DNA of 64,000 nucleotides from Gammaproteobacteria bacterium (GCA_026398875.1 JAPLSB010000002.1:1-64000), one strand, 5' to 3'. Counted from the first letter of the stretch, positions 7,269-16,341 are shown. Made by a program: numbers and translations. The notes: generated from the letters alone by a model not told the origin.

Positions 7269-8692
7269 TGCGTGGCCATCGCGGCGGGCATCTGCGGCGG
7301 GATGTAGGCCAGGGTCAGCCCAAGCGCCCAGAGCAGGAACAGCACCACCGGCAGATGCACGATGAACTGCGTGAACGTGTAGCCGACGATGTCGCGCACC
7401 TTGAGCTTGACGATGCCGAGCAGCGGCAGCATGAACAGCGGATTGATCAGGTTCGGCAGCGCTTCGGCCGCGTTGTAGATCATCACGCTCCAGCCCAGGT
7501 GCACCTGCAGGTCGTTGGCGGCCTGCATCACGTACGGCGCTTCGATCAGCCACTTGCCGCCGCCGCTCGGCACGAAGAAGCCCAGCGTTGCCGAGTACAG
7601 CCCGATCACCACCGGAAAGCTTTCTTTCGTCGCGATGCCGGCAAAGAAGTCCGACAGGTAGGCGGCAATGGTCGCGCCGTCCGGTGTCTTCGCGGCGGTC
7701 AGCACCATCGCGATGCCGGCATACAGCGGAAACTGGATCATGATGCCGGCCGTCGACGGCACCGAATGGGTGACGGCGTCGAGGAACCGCCGTGGCGTAC
7801 CCTGCAGCAGCAGGCCGACGACGAGAAACAGGAAGTTGTAGGTGTTCAGGTTGGCGATCGCGGCGACAAAGCCGCGGGCTGCGAATTCGCCCCACAGCCA
7901 GGCAGCACCGAGTGCGGCCAGCAACAGGTTCAGCCAGATGCTGTGCTCCGGCCGCTCGCCGGGCCGCAGCGCACGTGCTTCAGCCGCGGCCGGCAGCGAC
8001 ACGTCGATGCCCATCTGCGCTGCCGTCTGTGCTTGCGCCGGAGCCGGTGCCGATCGCACCGCAATGAACCACGACATTGCGACGATCACCACCGTCATCA
8101 GCAGCGACTGCCACAGGAAGATCGTCTGCGTGAACGGAATCACGCCGGTGATCGCCAGCAATTCCTTCGACATGCTGGCGGCATTGGCCTGGAACTGCGC
8201 GGCGGTCGACGACAGGCCCAATGCCCAGACGGCCCCCAGACCGAGATAGCCGGCCGCCGACGCCGCGCGGTAGTCCATCGGCAATTCCCGCCGCCGCGCC
8301 AGCGCCCGGACCAGCAGACCAGCCGCCACGAAGCCCAGCGCCCAGTGCAGCAGCGACAGCAGCATGCAGGTCATCGCCACGAGCCCGACCGCACCCGGAC
8401 CGGTCTTCGGCTGTGCAGCCAGCCGCTCGATCAGCCGCGCCACCGGCGGCGACAGCGCCACAACGTGGCCGCCGATCAGCACGTAGCAGACCTGCATCGT
8501 GAACGGAATCAGCGACCATGCGCCGTCACCAAACGCCTTGGCGGTCGCCGCCGGCGTCGCGCCGATGGCCAGCGCTGCGAGGCAGACGATCAGCACCGCG
8601 CTGACCGAGAACACCCAGGCATCCGGGAACCAGCGCTCCGACCAGCCGCAGAAGCGCAGCGCCAGACGGGCCATCGGATTGCCGTGGTTCAT
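7265..8692 (-). CDS. atoE: AtoE-family short-chain fatty acid transporter
   Basis: 475 aa from ATG 8692; a TTG 21 bp upstream is possible but less likely. Ten or more hydrophobic segments span the protein. The blocks TKESFPVVIGLYSATLGFFV, PSGGGKWLIEAPYVMQAA and YNAAEALPNLINPLF are characteristic of the AtoE/TIGR00366 family, which takes up acetoacetate and short-chain fatty acids such as butyrate. It is followed by an overlapping MFS gene; no ato degradation genes are nearby. Identity of the family is clear; the actual substrate is inferred. Confidence 0.85.
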   Translation of the reverse strand: MNHGNPMARLALRFCGWSERWFPDAWVFSVSAVLIVCLAALAIGATPAATAKAFGDGAWSLIPFTMQVCYVLIGGHVVALSPPVARLIERLAAQPKTGPGAVGLVAMTCMLLSLLHWALGFVAAGLLVRALARRRELPMDYRAASAAGYLGLGAVWALGLSSTAAQFQANAASMSKELLAITGVIPFTQTIFLWQSLLMTVVIVAMSWFIAVRSAPAPAQAQTAAQMGIDVSLPAAAEARALRPGERPEHSIWLNLLLAALGAAWLWGEFAARGFVAAIANLNTYNFLFLVVGLLLQGTPRRFLDAVTHSVPSTAGIMIQFPLYAGIAMVLTAAKTPDGATIAAYLSDFFAGIATKESFPVVIGLYSATLGFFVPSGGGKWLIEAPYVMQAANDLQVHLGWSVMIYNAAEALPNLINPLFMLPLLGIVKLKVRDIVGYTFTQFIVHLPVVLFLLWALGLTLAYIPPQMPAAMATQ

Positions 8693-8722
8693 GCCGTTAG
8701 GGGCGCCTGCCAAAAGCGGGTC

Positions 8723-8815
8723 TCACGCCAAGGCGCAAAGACGCCAAGGAAACAACATCACAAGAAAACCTTCTTGCTGGTCTTGGCATCTTTGCGTCTT
8801 GGCGCCTTTGCGTGA
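8723..8815. repeat. Intergenic inverted repeat built from CGCAAAGACG-type modules, copy 1
   Basis: The left arm TCACGCCAAGGCGCAAAGAC and right arm CTTTGCGTCTTGGCGCCTTT...GCGTGA are near-complements, with module shuffling inside the arms. It fills the gap between the atoE start and the next gene's stop. A related element lies at 62895-62979. Similar GCAAAGACGC repeats occur in many environmental bacterial genomes; their role is not known to me. Confidence 0.75.
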
Positions 8816-8836
8816 GGCATGCCGTGGCCGCAGCGC

Positions 8837-9913
8837 TCAAGGCACCGCCTTCCCCGAGAAATACGCCTTGCGGATGTCGCGGCCGCATTCGACGCTGGCC
8901 CAGTAGGCGTTGGCGCGCAGTTCTTCGCGGGCGACGATGCCGTAGGTCTTCTTGTCTGCCGAGATCCACGGATAGAAGCCTTGCAGGCCGGGCGACGAAA
9001 AGCTGCCGTCGCCAGTGCGCGGGTCGTCCTCGACCCAGTGATTCAGGCTGTAGTGCCAGGCTTCCTTGACCGGGCTGACCAGCGCGCCGGGGCAGCGGCC
9101 GGGCAGCGTGCAGACGGCGTCGGCGCCAAGGAAGTCGTGCATCCGCAACTGGCCGTTGATGATCTTGCGCAGGAAGCCGGCGTAGGCCGCTGGCGAGCCT
9201 TCCAGGCCGCCGGCCAGCTGCGGCCGCTTGTAGGACAGCCCGAGGTCGTTGCCGAGGTAGGTGCGGACTTCGCGAGTCAGCTGGTCGGCGCTGTAGCGGC
9301 CGAGGCCGAGGTCGACCGCCAGCCGCTGGTCATGACCGCCGCCGTACGAAAACCGGCCGACATCGCCCGGCGCAAGCAGCCCGTTCGAGCGGTTGGCCGC
9401 GCAGGCTTCCACCGTACGCGTGAGCAGGCAGGCGATCGGGTTGAACGCCGTGAAGCCGGCGCGCATCGTCAGTGCCTCGACGGTGCGCTCGTCCGGCTGC
9501 CGGTTCTTGCCGATCTTCTCAAGCACATAGGCGCCCCAGACGAACTTCGACGCCGAGGCGATCGAGATTTCCTTGTTCGCCGAATACTCGTCGCCCACCG
9601 CGCCGGACACGATCGCGCCCTTGCCGTCACCGATCTCCCAGTAGAAGTTGCCGATCGCCTTGCAGTTGCGGCTGCCGTTGGCGGTGGTTTCGGCCGCGGC
9701 GGCGGGGCCGTCGGTGGCGGTCGATTCCGCGTGGACCGATGGCGGCGCCGAACAGCCGAACAGGCCGAGCACGGCCGCAGCGGTGGCCAGCAGCCGGCGT
9801 CCGGAAGTAGGCGACGGCAGCAGGAACGACGGGTACAGGTTCAAGAGAAAGCTCCAGGTCGTGCGGGAGTGCAGCAGTTCAGACTGACGGAATGGCATCG
9901 GGTTCTGGGTCAT
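8837..9913 (-). CDS. Probable lipoprotein of the serine beta-lactamase-like fold
   Basis: 358 aa as given from ATG 9913, which directly follows the stop of the upstream gene (TGAATG). A lipoprotein signal is at about 39-54 (RRLLATAAAVLGLFGC, Cys54). After a Ser/Ala/Thr linker the domain contains SIASASKFVWG, an SxxK motif of penicillin-recognising enzymes, but the expected YxN is replaced by YGGG and the KTG box is not canonical (KKTYGIV). Cysteines in CLLTRTVEAC and CTLPGRC suggest disulfides. It may be a serine hydrolase of the envelope or a diverged inactive relative. The first 38 residues are unusual for a lipoprotein, so the true start may be further in. Confidence 0.6.
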   Translation of the reverse strand: MTQNPMPFRQSELLHSRTTWSFLLNLYPSFLLPSPTSGRRLLATAAAVLGLFGCSAPPSVHAESTATDGPAAAAETTANGSRNCKAIGNFYWEIGDGKGAIVSGAVGDEYSANKEISIASASKFVWGAYVLEKIGKNRQPDERTVEALTMRAGFTAFNPIACLLTRTVEACAANRSNGLLAPGDVGRFSYGGGHDQRLAVDLGLGRYSADQLTREVRTYLGNDLGLSYKRPQLAGGLEGSPAAYAGFLRKIINGQLRMHDFLGADAVCTLPGRCPGALVSPVKEAWHYSLNHWVEDDPRTGDGSFSSPGLQGFYPWISADKKTYGIVAREELRANAYWASVECGRDIRKAYFSGKAVP

Positions 9914-10726
9914 TCACTCGTCGCTGCCCAGCAGTCCGCCGAGCAGGCCGCCACCGGCCACGCCACCGAGCAGCGAACCCTCATCGCGCGACCGCCCGCC
10001 AGCCGCCGGTGCGGCCATGACGATGCGGTTGGCCATCCGCGACAGCGGCAGCGACTGCAGCCAGACCCGGCCCGGGCCTCTGAGCACGGCATAGAACAGG
10101 CCCTCGCCGGAAAACAGCGCCGACTTCAGCTTGCCGATGTATTGGATGTCGAAATCGACACTCGGTTGCAGGGCCACGATGCAGCCGGTGTCGACCCGCA
10201 GGATCTCGCCCGGTGCCAGCGTGCGTTCGTGCATCGTGCCGCCGGCATGCACGAAGGCCAGGCCGTCGCCATCCAGCTTCTGCATGATGAAGCCCTCGCC
10301 ACCGAACAGGCCGACGCCGAGCCGCTTCTGGAACGCGATACCGATGGCAACACCCTTGGCCGCGCACAGGAACGAATCCTTCTGGCAGATCAGCGTGCCG
10401 CCGACATCCGGCAGGTGCACCGGCAGGATCGTGCCCGGATAGGGTGCTGCGAAGGCAACCTTCTTCTTGCCCAGCCCCTGGTTCTGGAACACCGTGGTGA
10501 ACAGGCTTTCGCCGGTCACCAGCCGCTTGCCGGCACCGGCCAGCGCGCCCCAGAAGCCCGACTTCTGCTGCGAGCCGTCGCCGAAGATGGTGTCCATGAC
10601 GATGCCGTCTTCCATGAACATCATCGCGCCGGCTTCGCCGATCGCTGCCTCGTTCGGGTCGAGTTCGATCTCGACGAACTGCATGTCCTCGCCGTACAGC
10701 TTGTAGTCGATCACGTCCATGGCCAT
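9914..10726 (-). CDS. TIGR00266/AIM24-family protein
   Basis: 270 aa from ATG 10726 with GGAG 11 nt upstream; the frame is open further upstream but without conserved sequence. The core ([20 protein letters not shown] to [13 protein letters not shown]) is the tryptophan-RNA-binding-attenuator-like beta fold of AIM24/TIGR00266 proteins, whose bacterial role is not settled. The C-terminus ends in a glycine-rich tail, [14 protein letters not shown]. It is followed without a gap by the SxxK lipoprotein gene, so they are probably one unit. It diverges from prpF. Confidence 0.8.
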   Translation of the reverse strand: MAMDVIDYKLYGEDMQFVEIELDPNEAAIGEAGAMMFMEDGIVMDTIFGDGSQQKSGFWGALAGAGKRLVTGESLFTTVFQNQGLGKKKVAFAAPYPGTILPVHLPDVGGTLICQKDSFLCAAKGVAIGIAFQKRLGVGLFGGEGFIMQKLDGDGLAFVHAGGTMHERTLAPGEILRVDTGCIVALQPSVDFDIQYIGKLKSALFSGEGLFYAVLRGPGRVWLQSLPLSRMANRIVMAAPAAGGRSRDEGSLLGGVAGGGLLGGLLGSDE

Positions 10727-10932
10727 GGCTCGTTGCTCCGTTCGGATGTAGGGGTTCACTGCGATGCGCGATTGTGCCGGAGGCAGCGGCTTCGAGGTGT
10801 GACTGCAGCACTCGCAAGCGCGGAGCGCAGGCCGCTGCATGCGATAATTCTGGCCGTGGCTGCAGACCCGGACGGCGGTGTCGAACGCGGTGCCGGCCAC
10901 GCCCGACCACTCAGCCCGAGGCCCCGCTGCTC

Positions 10933-12126
10933 ATGCCCGCGACCCCGCAGATCCGGATTCCCGCCACCTACATGCGTGGCGGCACGTCGAAAGGTGTGTT
11001 CTTCAAGCTTGACGACCTGCCCCCCGTCGCCCAGGTGCCAGGCCCGGCCCGCGACAAGCTGCTGCTACGCGTGATCGGTTCGCCGGATCCGTACGCCGCG
11101 CAGATCGACGGCATGGGCGGCGCAACGTCGTCGACGTCGAAGACGGTGATCCTGTCGAAGAGCGAACGTGCCGATCACGATGTCGATTACCGCTTCGGCC
11201 AGGTGTCGATCGACAAGGCCTTCGTCGACTGGTCCGGCAACTGCGGCAACCTGACAGCGGCGGTCGGCTCGTTCGCGATCAGCAACGGCCTTGTCGATCC
11301 CGCGCGCATTCCGCAGGACGGCATCTGTGTGGTGCGCATCTGGCAGACGCAGATTGCCAAGACGATCATCGCCCACGTGCCGATCAGCAATGGCGCCGTG
11401 CAGGAAACCGGCGATTTCGAGCTGGACGGCGTGACCTTCCCGGCGGCCGAAGTGGTGATCGAATTCCTCGATCCGGCCGATGAAGGCGATGGCGATGGCG
11501 GTGGCTCGATGTTCCCGACCGGCAATCTGGTCGATGACCTCGACGTGCCGGGTATCGGCACCCTGAAGGCCACGATGATCAATGCCGGCATTCCGACGGT
11601 ATTCATCAACGCTGCCGAGATCGGCTGCACCGGCACCGAGCTGCGCGAAGCGATCAACACCAGCCCCGAATGGCTGAAGAAGTTCGAGACCATTCGCGCG
11701 GCCGGCGCACTGCGCATGGGCCTGATCAAGGACGTTGCCGAGGCCGCGACCCGCCAGCACACGCCGAAGGTCGCGTTCGTCGCACCGCCGGCCGATTACA
11801 CCTCGTCCAGCGGCAAGGCGATCAAGGCCAGCGAGATCGACCTCAATGTCCGCGCGCTGTCGATGGGCAAGCTGCACCACGCGATGATGGGCACGGCAGC
11901 GGTCGCAATCGGCACTGCTGCGGCGATTCCCGGCACGCTGGTCAATCTGGCCGCTGGCGGCGGCGCTCGCGAAGCGGTGCGCTTCGGCCATCCCAGCGGC
12001 AGCCTGCGCGTCGGCGCTGCAGCCGCGCAGGAGAACGGCCAGTGGGTGGTCAAGAAGGCAATCATGTCGCGCAGCGCTCGCGTGCTGATGAGTGGCTGGG
12101 TGCACGTGCCGGGTGATTGCTTCTGA
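10933..12126 (+). CDS. prpF: PrpF/AcnD-accessory family isomerase
   Basis: 397 aa from ATG 10933; an in-frame extension upstream is low-quality sequence. PATYMRGGTSKGVFF at the N-terminus and GMGGATSSTSK are signatures of PrpF, a diaminopimelate-epimerase-fold enzyme that isomerises 2-methylaconitate in the 2-methylcitrate cycle of propionate use. Other family members act on oxalomesaconate or related tricarboxylates. No prpB, prpC or acnD is in the window, which weakens the pathway link. A strong bidirectional terminator follows. The family is secure; the substrate is open. Confidence 0.8.
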   Translation: MPATPQIRIPATYMRGGTSKGVFFKLDDLPPVAQVPGPARDKLLLRVIGSPDPYAAQIDGMGGATSSTSKTVILSKSERADHDVDYRFGQVSIDKAFVDWSGNCGNLTAAVGSFAISNGLVDPARIPQDGICVVRIWQTQIAKTIIAHVPISNGAVQETGDFELDGVTFPAAEVVIEFLDPADEGDGDGGGSMFPTGNLVDDLDVPGIGTLKATMINAGIPTVFINAAEIGCTGTELREAINTSPEWLKKFETIRAAGALRMGLIKDVAEAATRQHTPKVAFVAPPADYTSSSGKAIKASEIDLNVRALSMGKLHHAMMGTAAVAIGTAAAIPGTLVNLAAGGGAREAVRFGHPSGSLRVGAAAAQENGQWVVKKAIMSRSARVLMSGWVHVPGDCF

Positions 12127-12147
12127 TCGGCTGAGCGGTCGCGCAAC

Positions 12148-12186
12148 AAAAAAGCCCGGAAGGCGGTTCGGCCTGCCGGGCTTTTT
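12148..12186. terminator. Bidirectional rho-independent terminator
   Basis: AAAAAAGCCCGG...CCGGGCTTTTT with an inner AAGGC/GCCTG continuation and a GGTTCG loop, placed between the convergent prpF and transglutaminase-like genes; A- and T-tracts flank both sides. Confidence 0.9.
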
Positions 12187-12200
12187 CGTGGCCGTGCGGC

Positions 12201-12875
12201 TCAGCCGGCGCGTGTCACTTCGGCCTCGACATCGGCGCTGAAGTCGGCGTTGGCGTCGAGCTTCATCAGGTATGGATAGACGCGGGCGAACTCGCTGCGC
12301 AGCGTCGCCGCCGGCACATCGGCCATCTCGCCGCGCAGGTTCAGGTATTCCATGTGCCGGTTCCCGTTCAGGTCGAACGGGTGATAGATCGAATCTTCTC
12401 GGCCGTCGAATTCCAGCGGCTGCAGCTGGAATTTCTCGCACAGTTCGATGTTGAACGCCGGCGTGGCCTTGACCCAGTCGCCGTCGAGCAGGATCGCCGT
12501 GTAGCCGTGCCAGTAAAAGACATCGGTCTGCATCGTCTGGCGCAGCCGCTCGGTCGACAGATGGTTCTTCACATCGGCGAAGCCGACTTTGGCCGGCACG
12601 CCGGCCGCCCGACAGACCGCCGCCAGCAATGCGGCTTTCGGCACGCACCAGCCGCGCCCGGCCAGCAACGCGGTGCTGGCCTTGAGCCCTTGATCGGTCA
12701 GATCGATCGCGTACGGGTCGTACCGGATGCGGTCGCGCACGGCGTAGTACAGCGCGATGGCTTTGTCCCGGGCATCCGTACGGTCACCGACGACTTCGGC
12801 AGCGAAGGACAAAATTGCCGGGTGGTCGGCGTCGATGCAGCGGGCAGGGGCCAGGAATTCGTCGGTCGTGTTCAT
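12201..12875 (-). CDS. Transglutaminase-like (papain-fold) protein
   Basis: 224 aa. The region GRGWCVPKAALLAAVCRAAG holds the conserved Trp-Cys of the transglutaminase-like core (Cys about residue 77), followed by a His in YWHGYTAILLDG and an acidic residue in TPAFNIELCEKF, consistent with a Cys-His-Asp triad. There is no signal peptide, so it is probably cytoplasmic. Such bacterial proteins include peptidases and amidases; the substrate is unknown. It lies 27 bp downstream of the acyl-CoA dehydrogenase gene and is likely co-transcribed with it. Confidence 0.75.
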   Translation of the reverse strand: MNTTDEFLAPARCIDADHPAILSFAAEVVGDRTDARDKAIALYYAVRDRIRYDPYAIDLTDQGLKASTALLAGRGWCVPKAALLAAVCRAAGVPAKVGFADVKNHLSTERLRQTMQTDVFYWHGYTAILLDGDWVKATPAFNIELCEKFQLQPLEFDGREDSIYHPFDLNGNRHMEYLNLRGEMADVPAATLRSEFARVYPYLMKLDANADFSADVEAEVTRAG

Positions 12876-12902
12876 GGCCCGGATTGTCGCCCGTTTGCGG
12901 CG

Positions 12903-14075
12903 TCAGAAGCCGAGCTGCTTCGACGCCAGGTCCTTCATGATTTCCGAGGCACCGCCACCGATCGACAGCACCTTGGTTTCGCGGAAGATCCGCTCGACGC
13001 GGGCACCGCGCAGGTAGCCGGCGCCACCGAGGATCTGCACCGCTTCGCCGGCCACGGCTTCCAGCGTGGAGGTCGCCAGATTCTTCAGCAGGCAGACATC
13101 GGCCACCGGCAGCTGCTTCTGGGCGATGCGCCAGCACAGGATGTCGAGCTGCGCCTTGACGCTGTCGATGCGCATCTTCATGTCGACCAGCTTGTGGCGA
13201 ATCACCTGCCGGGTGATCAGCGGCTTGCCGAAGGTCTGGCGCTCGCGCGCCCAGGCCACGGCATCCTCGTAGCAGACCTGCGCCGACGCCCAGGCCTGCG
13301 CGGCCAGCATGATCCGCTCGTTGTTGAAGTTCATCATGATCGCCATGAAGCCGGCGTTCTCCGGCCCGATGCGGTTGGCGACCGGCACGCGGCAATCCTG
13401 GAAGTACAGCGTGGCGGTATCCGAGCACCACCAGCCCATCTTCTGCAGCGGCGTGCGGCTGAAGCCCGGCGTGTCGGCCTCGATCACCAGCAGCGACACG
13501 CCATTCATGCCGTCACCGCCGGTGCGCACGGCCACCGTCAGGTAGTCCGCACGCATGCCGGACGTGATGAAGGTCTTCGAGCCGTTGACGATGTAGTGGT
13601 CGCCGTCACGCACGGCCTTGGTCCGCAGGTTGGCGACATCGGAACCGCCGCCCGGCTCGGTGATGCCAAGGGCGGCGATCTTTTCGCCGCGCAGCACTGG
13701 GGCCAGGAATTTCTCTTTCTGCTCGTGGCTGCCCATGTGCACCAGTGGCGGGCTGGCGATGCCGTGGCTCAGCAGGCTGGCGATCAGGCCGCCGCTGCCG
13801 GTGCGGGCCAGTTCCTCGACCGCGATGACCAGATAGAACAGGTCCGGCACCTCGATGCCGCCATAGTTTTCCGGAAAGCCGATGCCGAGCAGACCGACTT
13901 CCGCCGCCTTCGCATGCAGTTCGCGCGGCAGTTCTTCGGCCGCTTCCCAGGCTTCGATGTTCGGTGCACATTCACGCTCGACGAAGCGCCGGACCTGGGT
14001 CCGGAACGCTTCATGTTCGGCGGTATAGAACGGCGAGGCGAGCGATGGACTCTGCGCACGGGTCACGGTAATCAT
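12903..14075 (-). CDS. Acyl-CoA dehydrogenase
   Basis: 390 aa, the usual length. The N-terminal helical domain includes LLGIGFPENYGG; the FAD-binding middle domain has ALGITEPGGGSDVANLRTKA and KTFITSG; the C-terminal domain has ARERQTFGKPL and QILGGAGYLRGARVERIFRE, where acyl-CoA dehydrogenases keep their catalytic base and FAD-contacting Gly. It oxidises an acyl-CoA to the trans-2-enoyl-CoA and passes electrons to ETF. It is transcribed away from the acyl-CoA synthetase at 14186, a common pairing for a degradation module with a shared control region. Chain length is not predictable. Confidence 0.9.
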   Translation of the reverse strand: MITVTRAQSPSLASPFYTAEHEAFRTQVRRFVERECAPNIEAWEAAEELPRELHAKAAEVGLLGIGFPENYGGIEVPDLFYLVIAVEELARTGSGGLIASLLSHGIASPPLVHMGSHEQKEKFLAPVLRGEKIAALGITEPGGGSDVANLRTKAVRDGDHYIVNGSKTFITSGMRADYLTVAVRTGGDGMNGVSLLVIEADTPGFSRTPLQKMGWWCSDTATLYFQDCRVPVANRIGPENAGFMAIMMNFNNERIMLAAQAWASAQVCYEDAVAWARERQTFGKPLITRQVIRHKLVDMKMRIDSVKAQLDILCWRIAQKQLPVADVCLLKNLATSTLEAVAGEAVQILGGAGYLRGARVERIFRETKVLSIGGGASEIMKDLASKQLGF

Positions 14076-14185
14076 CCTGTCTGTTGAAGCGGTTTTCCAG
14101 ACTCTATTACTCGGCGTACCATTGCGCTACAAGAATCTGCGTTACGACAACAACGATTACCACTGCCTCCGGAGGGCGCCCCAGA

Positions 14186-15883
14186 ATGACCCTGATCACA
14201 CCCGAGATGCTGCCGCTGGCCTTCGTTTATCGCTGGGAGAAGGAGCTGGCCGACAAGCCCTGGCTGACCCAGCCGATGGGCGCTGGCCAGGTTCGCACCT
14301 GGACCTGGGCCGAAGCCGTCGACGAGGCGCGGCGGGTGGCGGGCTGGCTGCAGGCGCAGGGTCGGGTCCACCAGTGGCCAGTCGACGCCAAGGTGGCGAT
14401 CCTGTCGAAGAACTGCGCGCACTGGATCATGACCGACCTGGCGATCTGGATGGCCGGCTACGTCAGCGTGCCGCTGTATCCGACGCTGACCGCGACGTCG
14501 GTGCGCCAGATTCTCGAGCACAGCGAATCGAAGGCGATCTTCGTCGGCAAGCTCGACGACTACACCATGATGCGGCCGGGCATTCCCGATGACCTCGTGC
14601 GCTTCGGCTGCGCGCTGTCACCGGCCGATGACCACCGTCAGTGGGACGACATCGTCGCTTCGAACGCACCGCTGGCGGGCGAAACCCGCCGTGCCGCCGA
14701 CGAACTGGCAACCATCGTCTACACCTCCGGCACCACCGGCATGCCGAAGGGCGTGATGCACAGCTTTGCGACCATCGCGCGCGCGCCGATCGCGATGGAG
14801 CAGCGCATCAGCCCGACACCGGCCGACCGCATGCTGTCGTACCTGCCGCTGTCGCATATCGCCGAGCGCTGGGCGGTCGAATCGGTGTCGATCCGTTGCG
14901 GGACCCAGCTGTACTTCGCCGAAACGCAGGACACCTTCCTCAAGGATCTGCAGCGCGCCCGGCCGACGCTGTTCATCTCGGTGCCGCGTCTGTGGGTGAA
15001 GTTCCAGCAGGGCGTGTTCGCCAAGGCGCCGAAGGAAAAACTTGATCGCCTGTTCCGCATTCCGTTCTTGGGCCGGATCGTCAAGAAGAAGATCCTGACG
15101 CAGCTCGGCTTCGATACGGTGCGCTTTGCCGGCGGTGGTGCCGCACCGATGCCGGCCAGCCTGATCCGCTGGTACGGCACGCTCGGGCTTGAACTGCTCG
15201 AGGGCTACGGCATGTCGGAGAACTTCGGCGTGTCGCACGGCAGCAAGCCGGGGCAGGGGCGTCCGGGCTATGTCGGCGTGCCGTATGAAGGTGTCGAGCA
15301 CAAGATCGCCGAGAACGGCGAGATCCTGGTGCGCTCGCCGTGCAACATGATGGGTTACTTCAAGGAACCGGAGAAAACCCGCGAAGCGCTGACCGAGGAT
15401 GGCTGGCTGCATACCGGTGATCGCGGCGAGATCGACAGCGACAACCGCTTGCGGATCACCGGCCGGGTCAAGGAGTTGTTCAAGACCGGCAAGGGCAAGT
15501 ACGTGGCGCCGGCGCCGATCGAGAACCGGCTCGCTGCGCATCCGAAGATCGAAGCCGTCTGCGTCACCGGTGCCGGCTTCCCGCAGCCGTTCGCGATCGC
15601 CATTCTCAGCCCGGATGCCCACGCCGCTTTCGGTGCCGATCTGGCGCTGCGCGATGCACTGACGAACTCGCTCGGCGCGACGATGGCGGCCGCCAACGAG
15701 GCAGCCGATCCGCACGAGCACCTGAGCTTCATCGCCGTGGTGCCGGGCTCGTGGACGGTCGAGAACGGCTTCATCACGCCGACCTTGAAGATCAAGCGCA
15801 ACATCGTCGAGGACGCCTACGCCAAGCACTTCGAGGGCTGGTCGCGGCAGCGCAAGGCCGTGGTCTGGCAACTGGGCGCATGA
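14186..15883 (+). CDS. Long-chain-type AMP-forming acyl-CoA synthetase
   Basis: 565 aa from ATG 14186 with GGAGGG 11 bp upstream; the open frame upstream lacks conserved sequence. ANL-superfamily motifs: TIVYTSGTTGMPKGVMHS (P-loop, A3), EGYGMSENFGVS (A5), WLHTGDRGEID (A7) and RITGRVKELFKTGKGKYVAP (hinge and A8). The form with KELFKTGKGKYVAP is typical of long-chain FACS/bubblegum-type enzymes. It activates fatty acids to acyl-CoA through acyl-AMP. The downstream GNAT overlaps by 4 bp. It is strikingly similar to the synthetase at 35491-37173 (shared AILSKN, VSVPxYPxLT, LSYLPLxHxAxR). Confidence 0.9.
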   Translation: MTLITPEMLPLAFVYRWEKELADKPWLTQPMGAGQVRTWTWAEAVDEARRVAGWLQAQGRVHQWPVDAKVAILSKNCAHWIMTDLAIWMAGYVSVPLYPTLTATSVRQILEHSESKAIFVGKLDDYTMMRPGIPDDLVRFGCALSPADDHRQWDDIVASNAPLAGETRRAADELATIVYTSGTTGMPKGVMHSFATIARAPIAMEQRISPTPADRMLSYLPLSHIAERWAVESVSIRCGTQLYFAETQDTFLKDLQRARPTLFISVPRLWVKFQQGVFAKAPKEKLDRLFRIPFLGRIVKKKILTQLGFDTVRFAGGGAAPMPASLIRWYGTLGLELLEGYGMSENFGVSHGSKPGQGRPGYVGVPYEGVEHKIAENGEILVRSPCNMMGYFKEPEKTREALTEDGWLHTGDRGEIDSDNRLRITGRVKELFKTGKGKYVAPAPIENRLAAHPKIEAVCVTGAGFPQPFAIAILSPDAHAAFGADLALRDALTNSLGATMAAANEAADPHEHLSFIAVVPGSWTVENGFITPTLKIKRNIVEDAYAKHFEGWSRQRKAVVWQLGA

Positions 15884-16341
15884 CCACGACGCGCCTCTAC
15901 CAGCCGGCCGACCGGGACGCCTGCCTGCAGGCGTTCGACAGCAACGTCCCGAAGTTCTTCGACGCTGCCGAGCGCGCCGATTTCGAGGACTACCTCGACG
16001 GCCTTCCGGATCGCCAGCCTGGCCGCTACTTCGTTGCCGTCGATGCGGCCGGTGTCGTGCAGGGCAGCGCCGGCTATGCGCTGAACGAGCAAGGCGACAG
16101 CGCCGATTTCTGCTGGGCGATGGTGCAGCGCGAGCAGCAGCGCAATGGCCATGGCCGGCTGCTGCTGGAAGCGCGGCTGGCCGCCATCCGGGCAGAAGGT
16201 CAGGTTCGCGAAGTCCGGCTCAGCACCAGCCAGCATGCGGCCGGCTTCTACCAGCGGTTCGGCTTCGTGACCGTGAAGCTGGTGCCGGGCGGTTTCGCGC
16301 CCGGCATCGATCGCTGCGACATGGTGCTGGCGCTGGCCTGA
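15880..16341 (+). CDS. GNAT-family N-acetyltransferase
   Basis: 153 aa. The start ATG overlaps the synthetase stop (ATGA), so it is translationally coupled. The acetyl-CoA-binding motif A is seen as VQREQQRNGHGRLLLEARLA (a variant of Q/RxxGxG/A, here RNGHG), followed by VRLSTSQHAAGFYQRFGFV, the classic beta5-alpha4 GNAT ending. The C-terminal GGFAPGIDRCDMVL also fits. The acceptor substrate is unknown; coupling to an acyl-CoA synthetase gene suggests, but does not show, a functional link. Confidence 0.85.
   Translation: MTTTRLYQPADRDACLQAFDSNVPKFFDAAERADFEDYLDGLPDRQPGRYFVAVDAAGVVQGSAGYALNEQGDSADFCWAMVQREQQRNGHGRLLLEARLAAIRAEGQVREVRLSTSQHAAGFYQRFGFVTVKLVPGGFAPGIDRCDMVLALA

Noticed and set aside
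5982..7895. MFS transporter with a 209-residue N-terminal extension
   Set aside because: The extension is atoE read in another frame; the ATGA overlap gives the proper start at 7268.
8819..11074. Plus-strand open frame of about 750 codons antisense to three minus-strand genes
   Set aside because: The minus-strand genes have recognisable domains, and the plus-strand translation is Arg/Ala/Gln-rich with no family signature; long antisense frames are expected at this GC content.
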